In this document: positions 16,057 to 25,891 of the stretch, one piece after another | Position numbering within the stretch: the stretch's first letter is position 1 | How the letters are laid out: every line of letters begins with the position of its first letter | Assembly: GCF_020524045.1 (NCBI RefSeq) | Contig: NZ_JAIVKL010000014.1 | Span: 1 to 64,000 of the forward strand | Direction: 5' to 3' | DNA length: 64,000 nt | From: Metabacillus litoralis | GTDB lineage: Bacteria; Bacillota; Bacilli; Bacillales; Bacillaceae | Notes under the pieces: model-generated | Seen by the model: only the letters and a program-made list of their open reading frames with translations | What the model was told of the DNA's origin: nothing | Database searches by the model: none | Made by a program: the position numbers and the translations under genes

Positions 16057-17700
16057 ATGTCAAAAAAACTAGTAACAATTGTACTCGGTACGTCATTAGC
16101 ACTTAGCACCATCTTACCTGCCTCAACTTCCTTTGCCTTAACACCCTCTGAGAAACTCATGGAAAGCATGCAACTAGATCAAAAGCTACTAGAAAAAGAT
16201 AAACAAGTTCCTAAGTTTTTATCTGGCAAACTATCAAAAAACAAAGTAAAAACGGAAAAAGAAGTGAAAGCATTTTTAAAAGCTAATAAAGAATTATTTA
16301 AAATTGATAGCACAAAAGAACTTCAACTAATAGATAAACAAACAGATGAATTAGGGATGACACATTATACCTTTTCACAGGTGATAAAGAATGTACCTAT
16401 AGAAGGAGCAGTTTTCACCGTTCATACGAATAAAAATAATGAAGTCATCACAACAGCTGGTCAGTTATATCCAGAAGCAGCAGCTAAACTAAAAAGTACA
16501 AAACAAGTCATTACAGAGCAAAAAGCTATTGATCTTGCATGGAACTTGATTAATCTTTCAGAAAAAGAAACAAATATACACAATGAAGCTGCAAAGGATT
16601 TTTCTCCAAAAGCAAACTCAGCATCCGACCATAACCAGGTCAAAAATGACTTAGTAATTCACCAAAAAGATGGCGATTTTACGTTAGCCTATAAAGTGCA
16701 ATTACAATTCATTGAACCCTACGGAGCAAACTGGCAAATCTTCGTTGATGCCAAAGATGGTTCAATTGTTGATTCCTACAATGCAGTGAATGATGCCTCA
16801 ACAACCGGATCAGGATACGGTGTTAAAGGTGATCGTAAAACATTAAATACTTATTCATCAGGTGGTACGTATTATTTATATGATGTAACAAAGCCGATGA
16901 ATGGAGTGATTGAAACCTTTACAGCACAAAATCGTTCAACCTACCCTGGCTCACGTTCAGTTGATAGCAATAATGCGTGGACATCATCATCTCAAGGAGC
17001 AGAAGTTGACGCCCATTATTATGCTGGACAAGTTTATGATTATTATAAAAACACTCATAATCGCAACAGCTTTGATAATAATGGTGCAACAATAAGATCA
17101 ACTGTACACTATGGAAGCAACTATAATAATGCTTTCTGGAATGGTTCGCAAATGGTGTATGGAGATGGTGATGGAAGTGTGTTTGCTCCATTATCAGGTG
17201 CTCTTGATATTGTGGCCCACGAGCTAACACATGCTGTAACCGAGCGTTCAGCAGGCCTAGAATACAGAAATCAATCTGGTGCACTAAATGAATCCTTTTC
17301 AGATGTTTTCGGATATTTCCTTGATCCGCAAGATTATTTAATGGGTGAAGATGTGTATACACCTAACAAATCTGGTGATGCGCTGCGCAGTCTTTCAAAC
17401 CCAAGCTTATTCGGACAACCTGAGCATATGAACCAATATAACAACACAACCTCTGATAACGGAGGCGTTCACATTAACAGCGGTATCCCAAACAAAGCAG
17501 CTTACTATACAATTAGCAGCATCGGAAAAGCACAAGCTGAAAAAATCTACTATCGTGCATTGACTGTTTATTTAACTCCAACAAGTAATTTTAGCTATGC
17601 ACGAGCAGCCCTTCTCCAATCTGCTGCAGATTTATACGGCAGTGGAAGTAGCGCCTACAAAGCAGTGAGTTCCGCATGGGATAATGTTGGGGTAAATTAA
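16057..17700 (+). CDS. Bacillolysin (secreted M4 neutral metalloprotease)
   Basis: A 547-residue pre-pro-protease, similar in size to NprB/NprE. The signal peptide is residues 1-28, ending STSFA. An FTP/PepSY-type propeptide covers about 30-245. The mature protease has the zinc site HELTH (388-392), catalytic Glu389, third ligand Glu412 in NESFSD and the active-site His in VHINSG. All spacings match thermolysin. The ribosome site AAAAGGGGA is 7 bases from the ATG. It stands divergent from the PlcR-like regulator, which suggests quorum control. Nothing is truncated. Confidence 0.93.
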   Translation: MSKKLVTIVLGTSLALSTILPASTSFALTPSEKLMESMQLDQKLLEKDKQVPKFLSGKLSKNKVKTEKEVKAFLKANKELFKIDSTKELQLIDKQTDELGMTHYTFSQVIKNVPIEGAVFTVHTNKNNEVITTAGQLYPEAAAKLKSTKQVITEQKAIDLAWNLINLSEKETNIHNEAAKDFSPKANSASDHNQVKNDLVIHQKDGDFTLAYKVQLQFIEPYGANWQIFVDAKDGSIVDSYNAVNDASTTGSGYGVKGDRKTLNTYSSGGTYYLYDVTKPMNGVIETFTAQNRSTYPGSRSVDSNNAWTSSSQGAEVDAHYYAGQVYDYYKNTHNRNSFDNNGATIRSTVHYGSNYNNAFWNGSQMVYGDGDGSVFAPLSGALDIVAHELTHAVTERSAGLEYRNQSGALNESFSDVFGYFLDPQDYLMGEDVYTPNKSGDALRSLSNPSLFGQPEHMNQYNNTTSDNGGVHINSGIPNKAAYYTISSIGKAQAEKIYYRALTVYLTPTSNFSYARAALLQSAADLYGSGSSAYKAVSSAWDNVGVN

Positions 17701-17711
17701 AAATAGTGAGA

Positions 17712-17738
17712 GAGCACTCTTTAGGGGTGCTTTTTTTG
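17712..17738 (+). terminator. Intrinsic terminator of the protease gene
   Basis: AGCAC and GTGCT form a short stem followed by TTTTTTT. Confidence 0.6.
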
Positions 17739-17927
17739 TGACTAATATATAATATTGAGGAATTTTTTCTATTTTAATATAATGAATTCCAAAGTAAAAT
17801 CCTTTTGAAAAATAGCTTAAGTAAAAACAAACTAATCATCCTTAACCCAGAAAAAGAAAAACAAGTCATGAATACATAAAATGAATGATATGGTAAAAGA
17901 GGAGATAAATTATGTAAGGAGTGAAAC

Positions 17928-18710
17928 ATCATCCAAAACATTCGTCTAAAAGCTGCTTTAAATCGTGAGCAAATTCAAGATCGATTATCATACAACCCTG
18001 AAATAATCGAACTACACTTAGTTGAAAAAGACCTCTATCAGCCACATCGCATTTCATCATATATCCAATTAATCAAATCAAGAGGAACTCGTGTTTATCT
18101 TCATCACCCAATGAAATACAAGAGCAAATACTTAGATATTATCAGTGGAGATCCTAACATGCGAAAATTTTATGATTGGTCATGCGAGGTGCTAGCAGAC
18201 ATTTGCAAAAAAGAGGAAATTAAATGTGTCATTCACTGTCATTATATGCAATCAGAAAGCAGTTCCATCAAGGAGAAAAATAAAAGACTTGAAACAAAAC
18301 AAAGAATAAAAGAAATTTTAACGATTTGTTCTAAAACATTTCTTTGGGAAGATACAACACAAGGAATATTCTCAGCAAAAAACCCTTACCTATTATCAGA
18401 AATTGTCCAGCCTCTACATTTATCACTCAATATCGATATTAGTCATTCATTTATCGCACTAAATGGCGATAATCTCGCTTTAAAAAATCATTTGGAGCAA
18501 TATCATAGTTATGCCGACTATTTTCACCTTGTTGATTCTTATGGAGTCGAGCATGATTCCTTACCACTTGGTAAGGGGAAGATTGATTGGAGCATGGTGA
18601 AGCCATTTATCGGAGACGCTGATTTTATCTTTGAAATTGACTTACAGGCATCAAATTACTTAGATTGTGAATTGATGATAAATAGCGCGAGATATTATAA
18701 TGAGATTTAA
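17928..18710 (+). CDS. Sugar phosphate isomerase/epimerase-like TIM barrel, no standard start codon
   Basis: The C-terminal 199 residues start with an in-frame ATG at 18111, but homologous-looking sequence continues upstream in the same open frame (AALNREQIQDRLSYNPEIIE, ELHLVEKDLYQP, YIQLIKSRGTRVYLHHPM) back to a TGA at 17922. The only ribosome site, AAGGAG at 17916-17921, is spaced for an ATC codon at 17928 or 17931. No ATG, GTG or TTG lies at the right place. Visible barrel features are the strand CVIHCHY and the C-terminal FHLVDSYGVEHDSLPLGKG and FIFEIDL. Either a rare ATC start is used or the original ATG has mutated, making this a dying gene. Substrate is unknown. Confidence 0.6.
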   Translation: MIQNIRLKAALNREQIQDRLSYNPEIIELHLVEKDLYQPHRISSYIQLIKSRGTRVYLHHPMKYKSKYLDIISGDPNMRKFYDWSCEVLADICKKEEIKCVIHCHYMQSESSSIKEKNKRLETKQRIKEILTICSKTFLWEDTTQGIFSAKNPYLLSEIVQPLHLSLNIDISHSFIALNGDNLALKNHLEQYHSYADYFHLVDSYGVEHDSLPLGKGKIDWSMVKPFIGDADFIFEIDLQASNYLDCELMINSARYYNEI

Positions 18711-18732
18711 AGTAGCTAGTAATCATAATTAG

Positions 18733-18770
18733 AAAAAGGAGAAGTGCTATTTGCTAGCACTTCTCCTTTT
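18733..18770. terminator. Strong bidirectional terminator
   Basis: AAAAGGAGAAGTGCTA pairs with TAGCACTTCTCCTTTT. It separates the convergent TIM-barrel and wall-nuclease genes. Confidence 0.88.
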
Positions 18771-18819
18771 ATCAATACTCTTTTCTGAAGTTTTACGTAA
18801 ACAGTTCTTATCAAAATTT

Positions 18820-18850
18820 ATTCGACAAAATCCGGGTCGTGTCAGGCACC
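18820..18850 (+). repeat. REP-like element, type A, overlapping the 3' end of the wall nuclease
   Basis: ATTCGACAAAATCCGGGT then CGTGTCAGGCACC. The 15-mer GGCACCAATTTTCC(A/T) is then repeated in tandem (18845-18872). The repeat supplies the last residues and TGA stop of the minus-strand wall-nuclease gene. Confidence 0.85.
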
Positions 18851-21800
18851 AATTTTCCAGGCACCAATTTTCCTACTTCTTCTTACTCCATAAACACCAA
18901 AGCCAACAAATAATAAGAATGCACCTAAAATCAGTGTATTATAAGCATTTGTAGCCGTGTTTGGTAAATTATTTCCACTCTTAGGAGTAGGAGTTGGAAG
19001 ATTATTTGTATTTGTATCTGAGTCTTTGTCTGTATCTGTGCGTGTCTCATCTTTATTCGTTTCAGCTTCTACCTCAAACACTCCATATGTGCTAAAGTGC
19101 TTTGTTTTAGCCGTTATCTTGCCATCTTTATATGTTCCACCGATTAATTCCCACGTTTTCTTTACTTCGTTATAATAGAAAACCTTCACATTGTCAGGAT
19201 TTTTCACCTTTTTCGAATCCACATGAAAAACTAACATCATATTTTCTTCAAATTGGTGATACTCTTTACCATCAGCAAAAATAGTAAAGTCGTAAACTGC
19301 TAATGATCCTTTTGCTTTCATCGGTGTGATCAAGACCTCAACTTTTTGACCATCTGGTAGATTTCTCACTGGAATCACTAATTGTACATCTACTTTTGAG
19401 ACTGTTACTGAAATATTTTGCGCTTTTAGCATGTTCACTTGCTCTTTAGTAAGCTGAACCTTAGCCATTCCTTTTGTATTCACTTCAATAGTAAGTGAAC
19501 CATCTTTTTCAATACTTTCTATCACATCAGTCGAAATACTAAATGTGTTTCCTTTTTTAACTGCTTTTGTTGTTTTTGTTTTGTCTTTTTCATCTGCTGG
19601 GTCTTCTCCATTACCTGGATCTTCTCCGTTGCCTGGATCTTCCCCATTACCTGGATCTTCACCGTTACCTGGATCTTCTCCATTGCCCGGATCTTCTCCA
19701 TTGCCTGGATCTTCTCCATTACCTGGGTCTTCTCCGTTGCCTGGATCTTCTCCGTTACCTGGGTCTTCTCCATTGCCTGGATCTTCTCCATTGCCTGGAT
19801 CTTCTCCATTGCCTGGATCTTCTCCACCATCAGTCACTTCACTAATACGACCTTCTGCGTTATATGAAATTGGACTTTCCAAGCTACTGATATAATCAAT
19901 TGTTGCTTGTAGGTCATCTGGACCTTGAACAGGATTTTCCCCAAATTCATTTAAACGATATTGATCACTACTGTGTGGATACATATAATTGTTTACAGTT
20001 ACAGTAAAGGTTTCATTGTGATCAATTTTTGTTCCATCCAAGTGGAAGAGATCAACAACTTGTCCAAACTCTCCTAGAGAGCTGTTCCAAGTGTATTTAA
20101 ATCCACCAACACTAACATCAGGACCATATTTACTAAACTGTGCATTTAGAATTTCCTTAAGCTCTGCACCTGTAATTTCTACCTTCACTAATGTATTACC
20201 AAATGGTTGCACATTGAATAACTCACTCCATGTGATTTCCCCGGCATCTACTCCTGCACGGATTCCTCCACCATTCATTAGAGCAAAATCACTATCCATT
20301 GCTTGAATCATACCATCTGCAATTAGGTTTCCTAGCGCATTGTCACCAATTTCGCCTTTCTTTGCATAACCACCATTTATTTCTGTTGCAGCCACACCAA
20401 TGACTTCATTTAATTTTGGTCCAACAGCATCAAGATATTTCGTTAAAATGCTATTTACCTCAGGATCTGGTGTTACACCATCTTGCACAACATCGACAAT
20501 TTGAGCTGATTTTTCAACAATGTCTCCTGTTAAAGGATCAATTTTAAAATCAACATCACCAAATGCTTTACCATAATCCCATGCTTGAATAATTAGTTTG
20601 TTATCAACTTCTGCATTCAGTTTCACATGATTATGTGCAGCAAAAATCATATCTACCGCATCATTTGCTTTAGTAGCGATATCCGCAATTTCTCCAGTAA
20701 TTGTATCTCCTTCTTGATTACCAGGAACATGTGCTAATACAACAATTGCTTCAATTCCTTGTTTTTGTAGCTCTGGAACATACTTATTGATTGCTTCAGA
20801 TTCATCAGTGAAGCGCACATTTTCATTCCCTTTTGCAATGATCATATTCGGAGTTTCAGTTGTTGCAATACCAATAAATCCAACCTTTGTTCCAGCAATT
20901 TCTTTAATTGTATACGGATCTAGAACAAGTTTACCTGAGTCCTTGTATTCAACATTTGCTGCAACCATTGGAAAATTAATTCCATCATAGTTCTCCGTGC
21001 CATTAGGATGTTCTCCGCCTTGAATTAAGCGAAGCATTTCTGCCACACCTTCATCAAATTCGTGGTTTCCAACTGTCCCTACATCAAAACCAATTGATTC
21101 CATCATCTCCACTGTTGGTTCGTCTTGTAGCAAGCTAGAAACAGGAGAGCTTCCTCCAACCATATCACCTGGGTGAACGATTAGTGTGTTATCTGGATTT
21201 TCTGCTTCATGCTGACGAAGATACGTAGCTAAATAATCCATACGACCAATTTTTGTATCTTTCACGCCATTTATTTCAGCTTTAGATGTGACGTCAATTT
21301 TACCGTGTAAATCATTTACACTTAAAATTTGTGCATCGATTAGTTCTGCTTTTTTTTCAGCATCTTCTTGGAAAATACGTCCTACATTATATGAAATATG
21401 ACCTTCAAAATCCTTAACAAAATCAACTGTTGCTTCTAAGTCTTCTGATCCAACAATAGGATTTTTCCCTAATTCACCAATTGGACGATACTTCGCTCCA
21501 GTTGCTGTTGCCATAAAATTATTTACAGTAATTGTGTACGTTTCTTCTTCATTAATTACTGTACCATCTGGCATTGTAATTTCAGTTACTTCTAATGGAG
21601 ACTTTGTCCATTTGTATTTAAAGCCTGAAATACTATAATCTGGACCATAAGAAGCTGAAAGCTGTGCCTTCATGATCTTATATAAATCTGCACCTTTAAT
21701 TTCAAGCTTTGTTAATACATTGTTGAATGGCTGAATATTGAATAATTCATTCCATGTGATTGGACCTGCGTTCAATCCGTCACGAATTCCGCCACCATTC

Positions 21801-24532
21801 ATTAGTGCAAAATCTGAATCCATTGAATGTCGCATACCATCAGCAATTAAGTTTCCAAGCTCATTATCACCAATTGCACCAAATGCAGAGTATCCACCAC
21901 TCATTTCAGTTGCTGCTTGTCCAACCACTTCATTTAAAATATCTGATACTCGATTTTCATATTTTGCTAGAATACCAGCTACAACTGGATCTGGCTCAAT
22001 TTTACTTTGATCAACATAAACCACTTCAGCTGTTTCTTTCACAATATCTCCTGTAGTACGATCAATTTCTACATCAATATCTGCAAAAGCTTTTCCATAT
22101 TCCCAAGCTTGTACGATTAATTTTGAATCAACATAACCATTGACGATTTTGTGATTATCACCAGCTAAAATAATATCAACTTCATCATCAACACCATTTG
22201 CTAAAGTTGCCGCTTCACCCGTAATTGTGTCACCATCTTGTGTTGCTGTTAAGTGACCAAGAACAACGATTGATTTTACACCTTGTTCTTTTAGCTCAGC
22301 GACCGCTTTATTTACACCTTCTGTATAATCTGTAAAACGAATATCTTTAATTCCGTCTGGGATAACCTTTCCAGCAGTTGTAGGAGTAATCGCTCCAACA
22401 AATCCAACCTTCACTCCATCTACCTCTTTAATAAAATATGAATCTAGTAAAGGCTCACCTGTTTCTTTGTATTCACAGTTTGCACATAGTAGAGGGAAGT
22501 TTTGACCATCATAATTTTCTGTACCATTAGGATGATTTCCACCTTCTAAAATACGCTTTAATTCTGTTACACCTTCATCAAATTCATGATTACCAACAAC
22601 ACCTACATCAAAACCGATCTCTTCCATAATTTCTACTGTAGGCTCATCTTGTAAAAGGGCTGATACTGGTGAGCTTCCACCAATAATATCTCCTGCATGA
22701 ACTTTTAATGTGTTCGGGTTATCGCTTTCACGATCCTTTAAGTACGCTGAAACATAATCCATGCGTCCTAAAGTACCTTCATCTAAGCTGTACGTTTGAT
22801 CGATTTTGCCATGTAAATCATTAATGCTTAATAATTGCAGCAATAAATGATCCTTTGGCTCTTCAGTAGTAACTGCCGTATACCCATTATCTTCAGCTTC
22901 TTTTTCACTACTAAAGAAAACACGTGCTTCAACAGGTACATCTTCAAAGTTCTCTGGAGAAACATATTTCATTGTCTCAGAGTTACCAACATATCTTAAT
23001 AATCCTTTACCTTGCTCTCTTGCACGGAATTCAAAAGGCAGTTCAGCAAGTGGATTCTCAGGATTCCAAATTCCTTTTTCCTGTTGTTTCGCTTTTTTTA
23101 CAGCTGCTTGGAACTGTTCATAATCACTTTGATCACCTACAGGCCAAATAAAATAGGTAGAGGCATAGCCTTCTTCGACCATTTTAAGGTTTGTGTTAAC
23201 ACCAGTATCTTTAACAATAATTTGTGCAAGCAATCGACCGTAAGTATCTGTAGCTTCCTCGCCTACCTTCACAATGACTTCATCACCAGCTTTAAGAAGC
23301 TGATTTAAATATTCCTTTGCTTTTTCACCATGATATTTCTGACTTTCATCTTCTGCATTTTTCGGAGCATGGTACGTTTCTGGTGTATCAATATTAACGT
23401 ATCGAACCTTTGTTGTACCTAATACAGGTGTTGAAAGATGAATCGTATCTCCATCAACAACACTCGCAACTGTTGAAGTATATTCACCCGCAACACTAGG
23501 AGCTTCAGGCTGCTCTTTAAGTAGTTCGATGTCAGTTGCACGACGTGGTAATACTTGATATGAATCATATTGGCTAACAATTGCAGTAAAGCTGTACCAT
23601 TTACCTTCTTTTACTGCTTCAATTGCATTTGTACCTTCCATAGTACGTACTGTGGTACTATTAAATTCTTTATCTAAAATACTTACATTATAGCCGCCAC
23701 CAGCTGGGCTAGTTGGCACACTTTTCACATAACCTTCAACATTAACAAGCTGACCTTCTAATGCCTCAGCTTTTTCATTATTATTTAAGTCTAATAAACT
23801 AGTTTTCTTTGGTTGAGGTAATTCGTTTCCTTCAGAAAGAACTTCAATACCATCCGCTGCCGGAACAATTTCAGTAAGTCCTTTATAAGCCTCGATTTTA
23901 CCTGTTATCTTAATGAGTTGACCTTCTTTTAAAGTCGGAAAACCTGATCCATCATAAGCATAAACATTGATTCCTGCTGTTTCATCTTGAATATATGTAG
24001 ATAGTTTTCCACCGCCAATGCTAGAGTTATCAGCTGTGACAATTCCTTCTATTGTGACAGTTTGCCCCACTTTTGAGCGAGCATCGGCAATTGTTCCTTC
24101 TGCAGGTTGTGGCTCTTGATCGCCATCTGTAGGAGGTGTTGAATTCACAAAAGAGATTGCAGAAACATATTCGATGGATTCTTGATTAGAATACACATCA
24201 CGTTTCCCAGTTACTTTAATTTTCTTATGCAGCGCTTCAGGGTTATTCACTGGACTAAATTCGTTACGTTGACTTGTTTCTAGTTTAACGACAATAGTTG
24301 TGTTCGTTTCTTCAACGCTATCTGCTACCTTCACAGCATATTGTCCATTGGATTCACCGACAATATAGCCTTCCATTGTTACAACCGTACCTTGTGGCTC
24401 TGCTAACGCTTCAGCAACCGACAAACTATCAGCTGCTTTCGCTAATGGAGCAAAGCTTGTTAAAAATGACGGTAAAACTAACGATAAAATTAGAACAAAA
24501 GCAAAATACTTCCTTATTGCTATTCTCTGCAT
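18842..24532 (-). CDS. Giant wall-anchored nuclease / double 5'-nucleotidase (YhcR-YfkN-like)
   Basis: A 1896-residue surface protein. Order: signal peptide (1-33, ending AKA); OB-fold domains (about 35-340); staphylococcal-nuclease-like domain (about 345-490, with VVDGDTIHL, YVNIDTPET and DTYGRLLA); first metallophosphatase/5'-nucleotidase module (about 565-1050, SINDLHGKID, GNHEFDEG, MNGGGIR); second module (about 1065-1560, SVNDLHGKID, GNHEFDEG); a 12-fold GEDPGN linker; a C-terminal beta domain; the sorting signal LPNTA near 1856 with a hydrophobic helix. B. subtilis YhcR (1217 residues) has OB, SNase and one module, and YfkN has two modules, so this combines both. It should degrade extracellular nucleic acid to nucleosides and phosphate. 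The tail after the RRSRK charge cluster, KIGAWKIGA, is encoded by the REP-like element. Confidence 0.9.
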   Translation of the reverse strand: MQRIAIRKYFAFVLILSLVLPSFLTSFAPLAKAADSLSVAEALAEPQGTVVTMEGYIVGESNGQYAVKVADSVEETNTTIVVKLETSQRNEFSPVNNPEALHKKIKVTGKRDVYSNQESIEYVSAISFVNSTPPTDGDQEPQPAEGTIADARSKVGQTVTIEGIVTADNSSIGGGKLSTYIQDETAGINVYAYDGSGFPTLKEGQLIKITGKIEAYKGLTEIVPAADGIEVLSEGNELPQPKKTSLLDLNNNEKAEALEGQLVNVEGYVKSVPTSPAGGGYNVSILDKEFNSTTVRTMEGTNAIEAVKEGKWYSFTAIVSQYDSYQVLPRRATDIELLKEQPEAPSVAGEYTSTVASVVDGDTIHLSTPVLGTTKVRYVNIDTPETYHAPKNAEDESQKYHGEKAKEYLNQLLKAGDEVIVKVGEEATDTYGRLLAQIIVKDTGVNTNLKMVEEGYASTYFIWPVGDQSDYEQFQAAVKKAKQQEKGIWNPENPLAELPFEFRAREQGKGLLRYVGNSETMKYVSPENFEDVPVEARVFFSSEKEAEDNGYTAVTTEEPKDHLLLQLLSINDLHGKIDQTYSLDEGTLGRMDYVSAYLKDRESDNPNTLKVHAGDIIGGSSPVSALLQDEPTVEIMEEIGFDVGVVGNHEFDEGVTELKRILEGGNHPNGTENYDGQNFPLLCANCEYKETGEPLLDSYFIKEVDGVKVGFVGAITPTTAGKVIPDGIKDIRFTDYTEGVNKAVAELKEQGVKSIVVLGHLTATQDGDTITGEAATLANGVDDEVDIILAGDNHKIVNGYVDSKLIVQAWEYGKAFADIDVEIDRTTGDIVKETAEVVYVDQSKIEPDPVVAGILAKYENRVSDILNEVVGQAATEMSGGYSAFGAIGDNELGNLIADGMRHSMDSDFALMNGGGIRDGLNAGPITWNELFNIQPFNNVLTKLEIKGADLYKIMKAQLSASYGPDYSISGFKYKWTKSPLEVTEITMPDGTVINEEETYTITVNNFMATATGAKYRPIGELGKNPIVGSEDLEATVDFVKDFEGHISYNVGRIFQEDAEKKAELIDAQILSVNDLHGKIDVTSKAEINGVKDTKIGRMDYLATYLRQHEAENPDNTLIVHPGDMVGGSSPVSSLLQDEPTVEMMESIGFDVGTVGNHEFDEGVAEMLRLIQGGEHPNGTENYDGINFPMVAANVEYKDSGKLVLDPYTIKEIAGTKVGFIGIATTETPNMIIAKGNENVRFTDESEAINKYVPELQKQGIEAIVVLAHVPGNQEGDTITGEIADIATKANDAVDMIFAAHNHVKLNAEVDNKLIIQAWDYGKAFGDVDFKIDPLTGDIVEKSAQIVDVVQDGVTPDPEVNSILTKYLDAVGPKLNEVIGVAATEINGGYAKKGEIGDNALGNLIADGMIQAMDSDFALMNGGGIRAGVDAGEITWSELFNVQPFGNTLVKVEITGAELKEILNAQFSKYGPDVSVGGFKYTWNSSLGEFGQVVDLFHLDGTKIDHNETFTVTVNNYMYPHSSDQYRLNEFGENPVQGPDDLQATIDYISSLESPISYNAEGRISEVTDGGEDPGNGEDPGNGEDPGNGEDPGNGEDPGNGEDPGNGEDPGNGEDPGNGEDPGNGEDPGNGEDPGNGEDPGNGEDPADEKDKTKTTKAVKKGNTFSISTDVIESIEKDGSLTIEVNTKGMAKVQLTKEQVNMLKAQNISVTVSKVDVQLVIPVRNLPDGQKVEVLITPMKAKGSLAVYDFTIFADGKEYHQFEENMMLVFHVDSKKVKNPDNVKVFYYNEVKKTWELIGGTYKDGKITAKTKHFSTYGVFEVEAETNKDETRTDTDKDSDTNTNNLPTPTPKSGNNLPNTATNAYNTLILGAFLLFVGFGVYGVRRSRKIGAWKIGA
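19600..19829 (-). repeat. 12-copy, 18-bp tandem repeat encoding GEDPGN
   Basis: Twelve 18-bp units, varying mainly at synonymous positions (ATTACC, GTTGCC, ATTGCC), encode a flexible acidic linker between the enzyme modules and the wall-proximal domain. Copy number is likely to vary between strains. Several other frames stay open across it. Confidence 0.93.
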
Positions 24533-24798
24533 AACTCTCCTCCTAGATAATGTTTAATAAATTCCATACAAATACAACAATATCTCATGATTGTTAATCA
24601 ACTATTAAAACTATGTAAACCTTTGTAAAATTTGGTAAATAAATAGCGAATTATTAATTATTCTGAGAGGTAAGGTAGATCAATATTTATATATGTTGAT
24701 TAATTATAGATTTCAAGATAAGTCTATGAATTAGAAATTCCCATTACTATCTAAGTAGATTCATCAACCATCAAAGGCATAGACAATGAAAAGAACAT
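24533..24798. other. Upstream region of the wall-nuclease gene
   Basis: AT-rich sequence that should hold the minus-strand promoter. No reading frame and no distinctive motif seen. Confidence 0.4.
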
Positions 24799-24838
24799 AA
24801 AAAAACAGATAACCGTTGTAATGTTGGTTATCTGTTTA
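24799..24838 (-). terminator. Intrinsic terminator of the cpsB-like gene
   Basis: On the minus strand AACAGATAACC pairs with GGTTATCTGTT and is followed by TTTTTTT. The REP-like element lies between it and the stop codon. Confidence 0.85.
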
Positions 24839-24863
24839 TGGTAAAGATTATAAAACTGTCAAT

Positions 24864-24895
24864 ATCCGACAAAACCCGGGGCGTGACAGACACCC
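24864..24895 (+). repeat. REP-like element, type A
   Basis: ATCCGACAAAACCCGGGG then CGTGACAGACACC. It begins 2 bases after the cpsB-like stop codon. Confidence 0.85.
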
Positions 24896-24896
24896 G

Positions 24897-25661
24897 TTAA
24901 AAAATACCCAAAAACTTCTTACGCTGAATCTCTTGAGGAGGTTGTCGATAAATCGTACTACCTTCAACTACAAGCTCTGCGTTTTCTTGAAACATATAAA
25001 CGAGATCATTGCCGAATTCTTTGCCAATCACATCATAAGCTTCTCTTAAACGAAATGTTCGTCCAGAAAGGTTATGTGCATCAGATGCTATAAAATGAGC
25101 CTGACTTGACTCAATTAATTGTAGTGAAAACTTTTTAATCTTTTTCCCAAAATCTCCTGTGACACTTGAAGCCGTCACCTGTGTTGCTGCACCTTGTTCA
25201 ACAAATTTAAATAATATATTAGGATTTTCAATAATCTCAGAATTACGCTCAGGATGAACAATAATTGGTGAAAGACCAGCTAATTGAATATCAAATAATA
25301 GCTTCTTTGTATATCTTGGCACATGATTTGAAGGTAATTCAATAAATACATATTTTGATTGATTAAGAGTTAATATCTCCCCTTTATCATAATCCTCCAA
25401 AAGATCACCATAAATCCGTGGTTCTTGTCCCGGTAGAATTTCAAGTGGAATATTATGTTCACTAATCAGTTGATTCAACTGATTCACTTTATCTTTAATA
25501 GTTGCAGCCGTATTTTCATACTTTCCATTTTTATGGTGTGGAGTGGCAATGATTTTTGTAATACCCTCATTTGCCGCATGTTTCACCATATCTAAAGAAG
25601 CATTCATATCTTTCGCACCATCATCAATTCCATCAAGAATGTGGCAATGAATATCAATCAT
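24897..25661 (-). CDS. Tyrosine-protein phosphatase, CpsB/YwqE type (PHP domain)
   Basis: A 254-residue manganese-dependent phosphatase, the same length as B. subtilis YwqE. The PHP metal motifs are MIDIHCHILDGIDDGAKD at the N-terminus, ATPHHKNGKY, GQEPRI, IVHPERN and ASDAHN. CpsB enzymes dephosphorylate tyrosine kinases that control capsule or exopolysaccharide export. No cognate kinase or modulator is adjacent, so it acts on a system encoded elsewhere. The gene is monocistronic with its own terminator. Confidence 0.9.
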   Translation of the reverse strand: MIDIHCHILDGIDDGAKDMNASLDMVKHAANEGITKIIATPHHKNGKYENTAATIKDKVNQLNQLISEHNIPLEILPGQEPRIYGDLLEDYDKGEILTLNQSKYVFIELPSNHVPRYTKKLLFDIQLAGLSPIIVHPERNSEIIENPNILFKFVEQGAATQVTASSVTGDFGKKIKKFSLQLIESSQAHFIASDAHNLSGRTFRLREAYDVIGKEFGNDLVYMFQENAELVVEGSTIYRQPPQEIQRKKFLGIF

Positions 25662-25767
25662 ATTAAGTAACCCCTACCTTTCTACCAAACATGGTTATTC
25701 GCACACAAAACATCAATATTACTATTATTATATATCCCGCACTATAAGTCTACATTCAAATTAACCC

Positions 25768-25818
25768 ATTCGACAAAACCCGGGGCGTGACAGGCACCTG
25801 TCGAAACAGGTGCCTGTC
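25768..25818 (+). repeat. REP-like element plus inverted right end forming a 14-bp hairpin
   Basis: Type A copy (ATTCGACAAAACCCGGGG, CGTGACAGGCACC) followed by an inverted right end. TGACAGGCACCTGT, loop CGAA, ACAGGTGCCTGTCA make a perfect stem followed by AAAAAAA. The cpsB-like and DUF1659 genes are divergent here. Confidence 0.87.
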
Positions 25819-25891
25819 AAAAAAATTTCATACATACGCTACTCTATCACTACCTTCTTTGTATATAAAGTGTGAAAGGAGGTGAGGAAGC

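Noticed and set aside
19522-19895. Several overlapping open frames on both strands and an 18-bp repeat that might suggest a CRISPR array
   Set aside because: The repeat is a head-to-tail coding repeat (GEDPGN) with no spacers; the other frames stay open only because the repeat length is a multiple of three.
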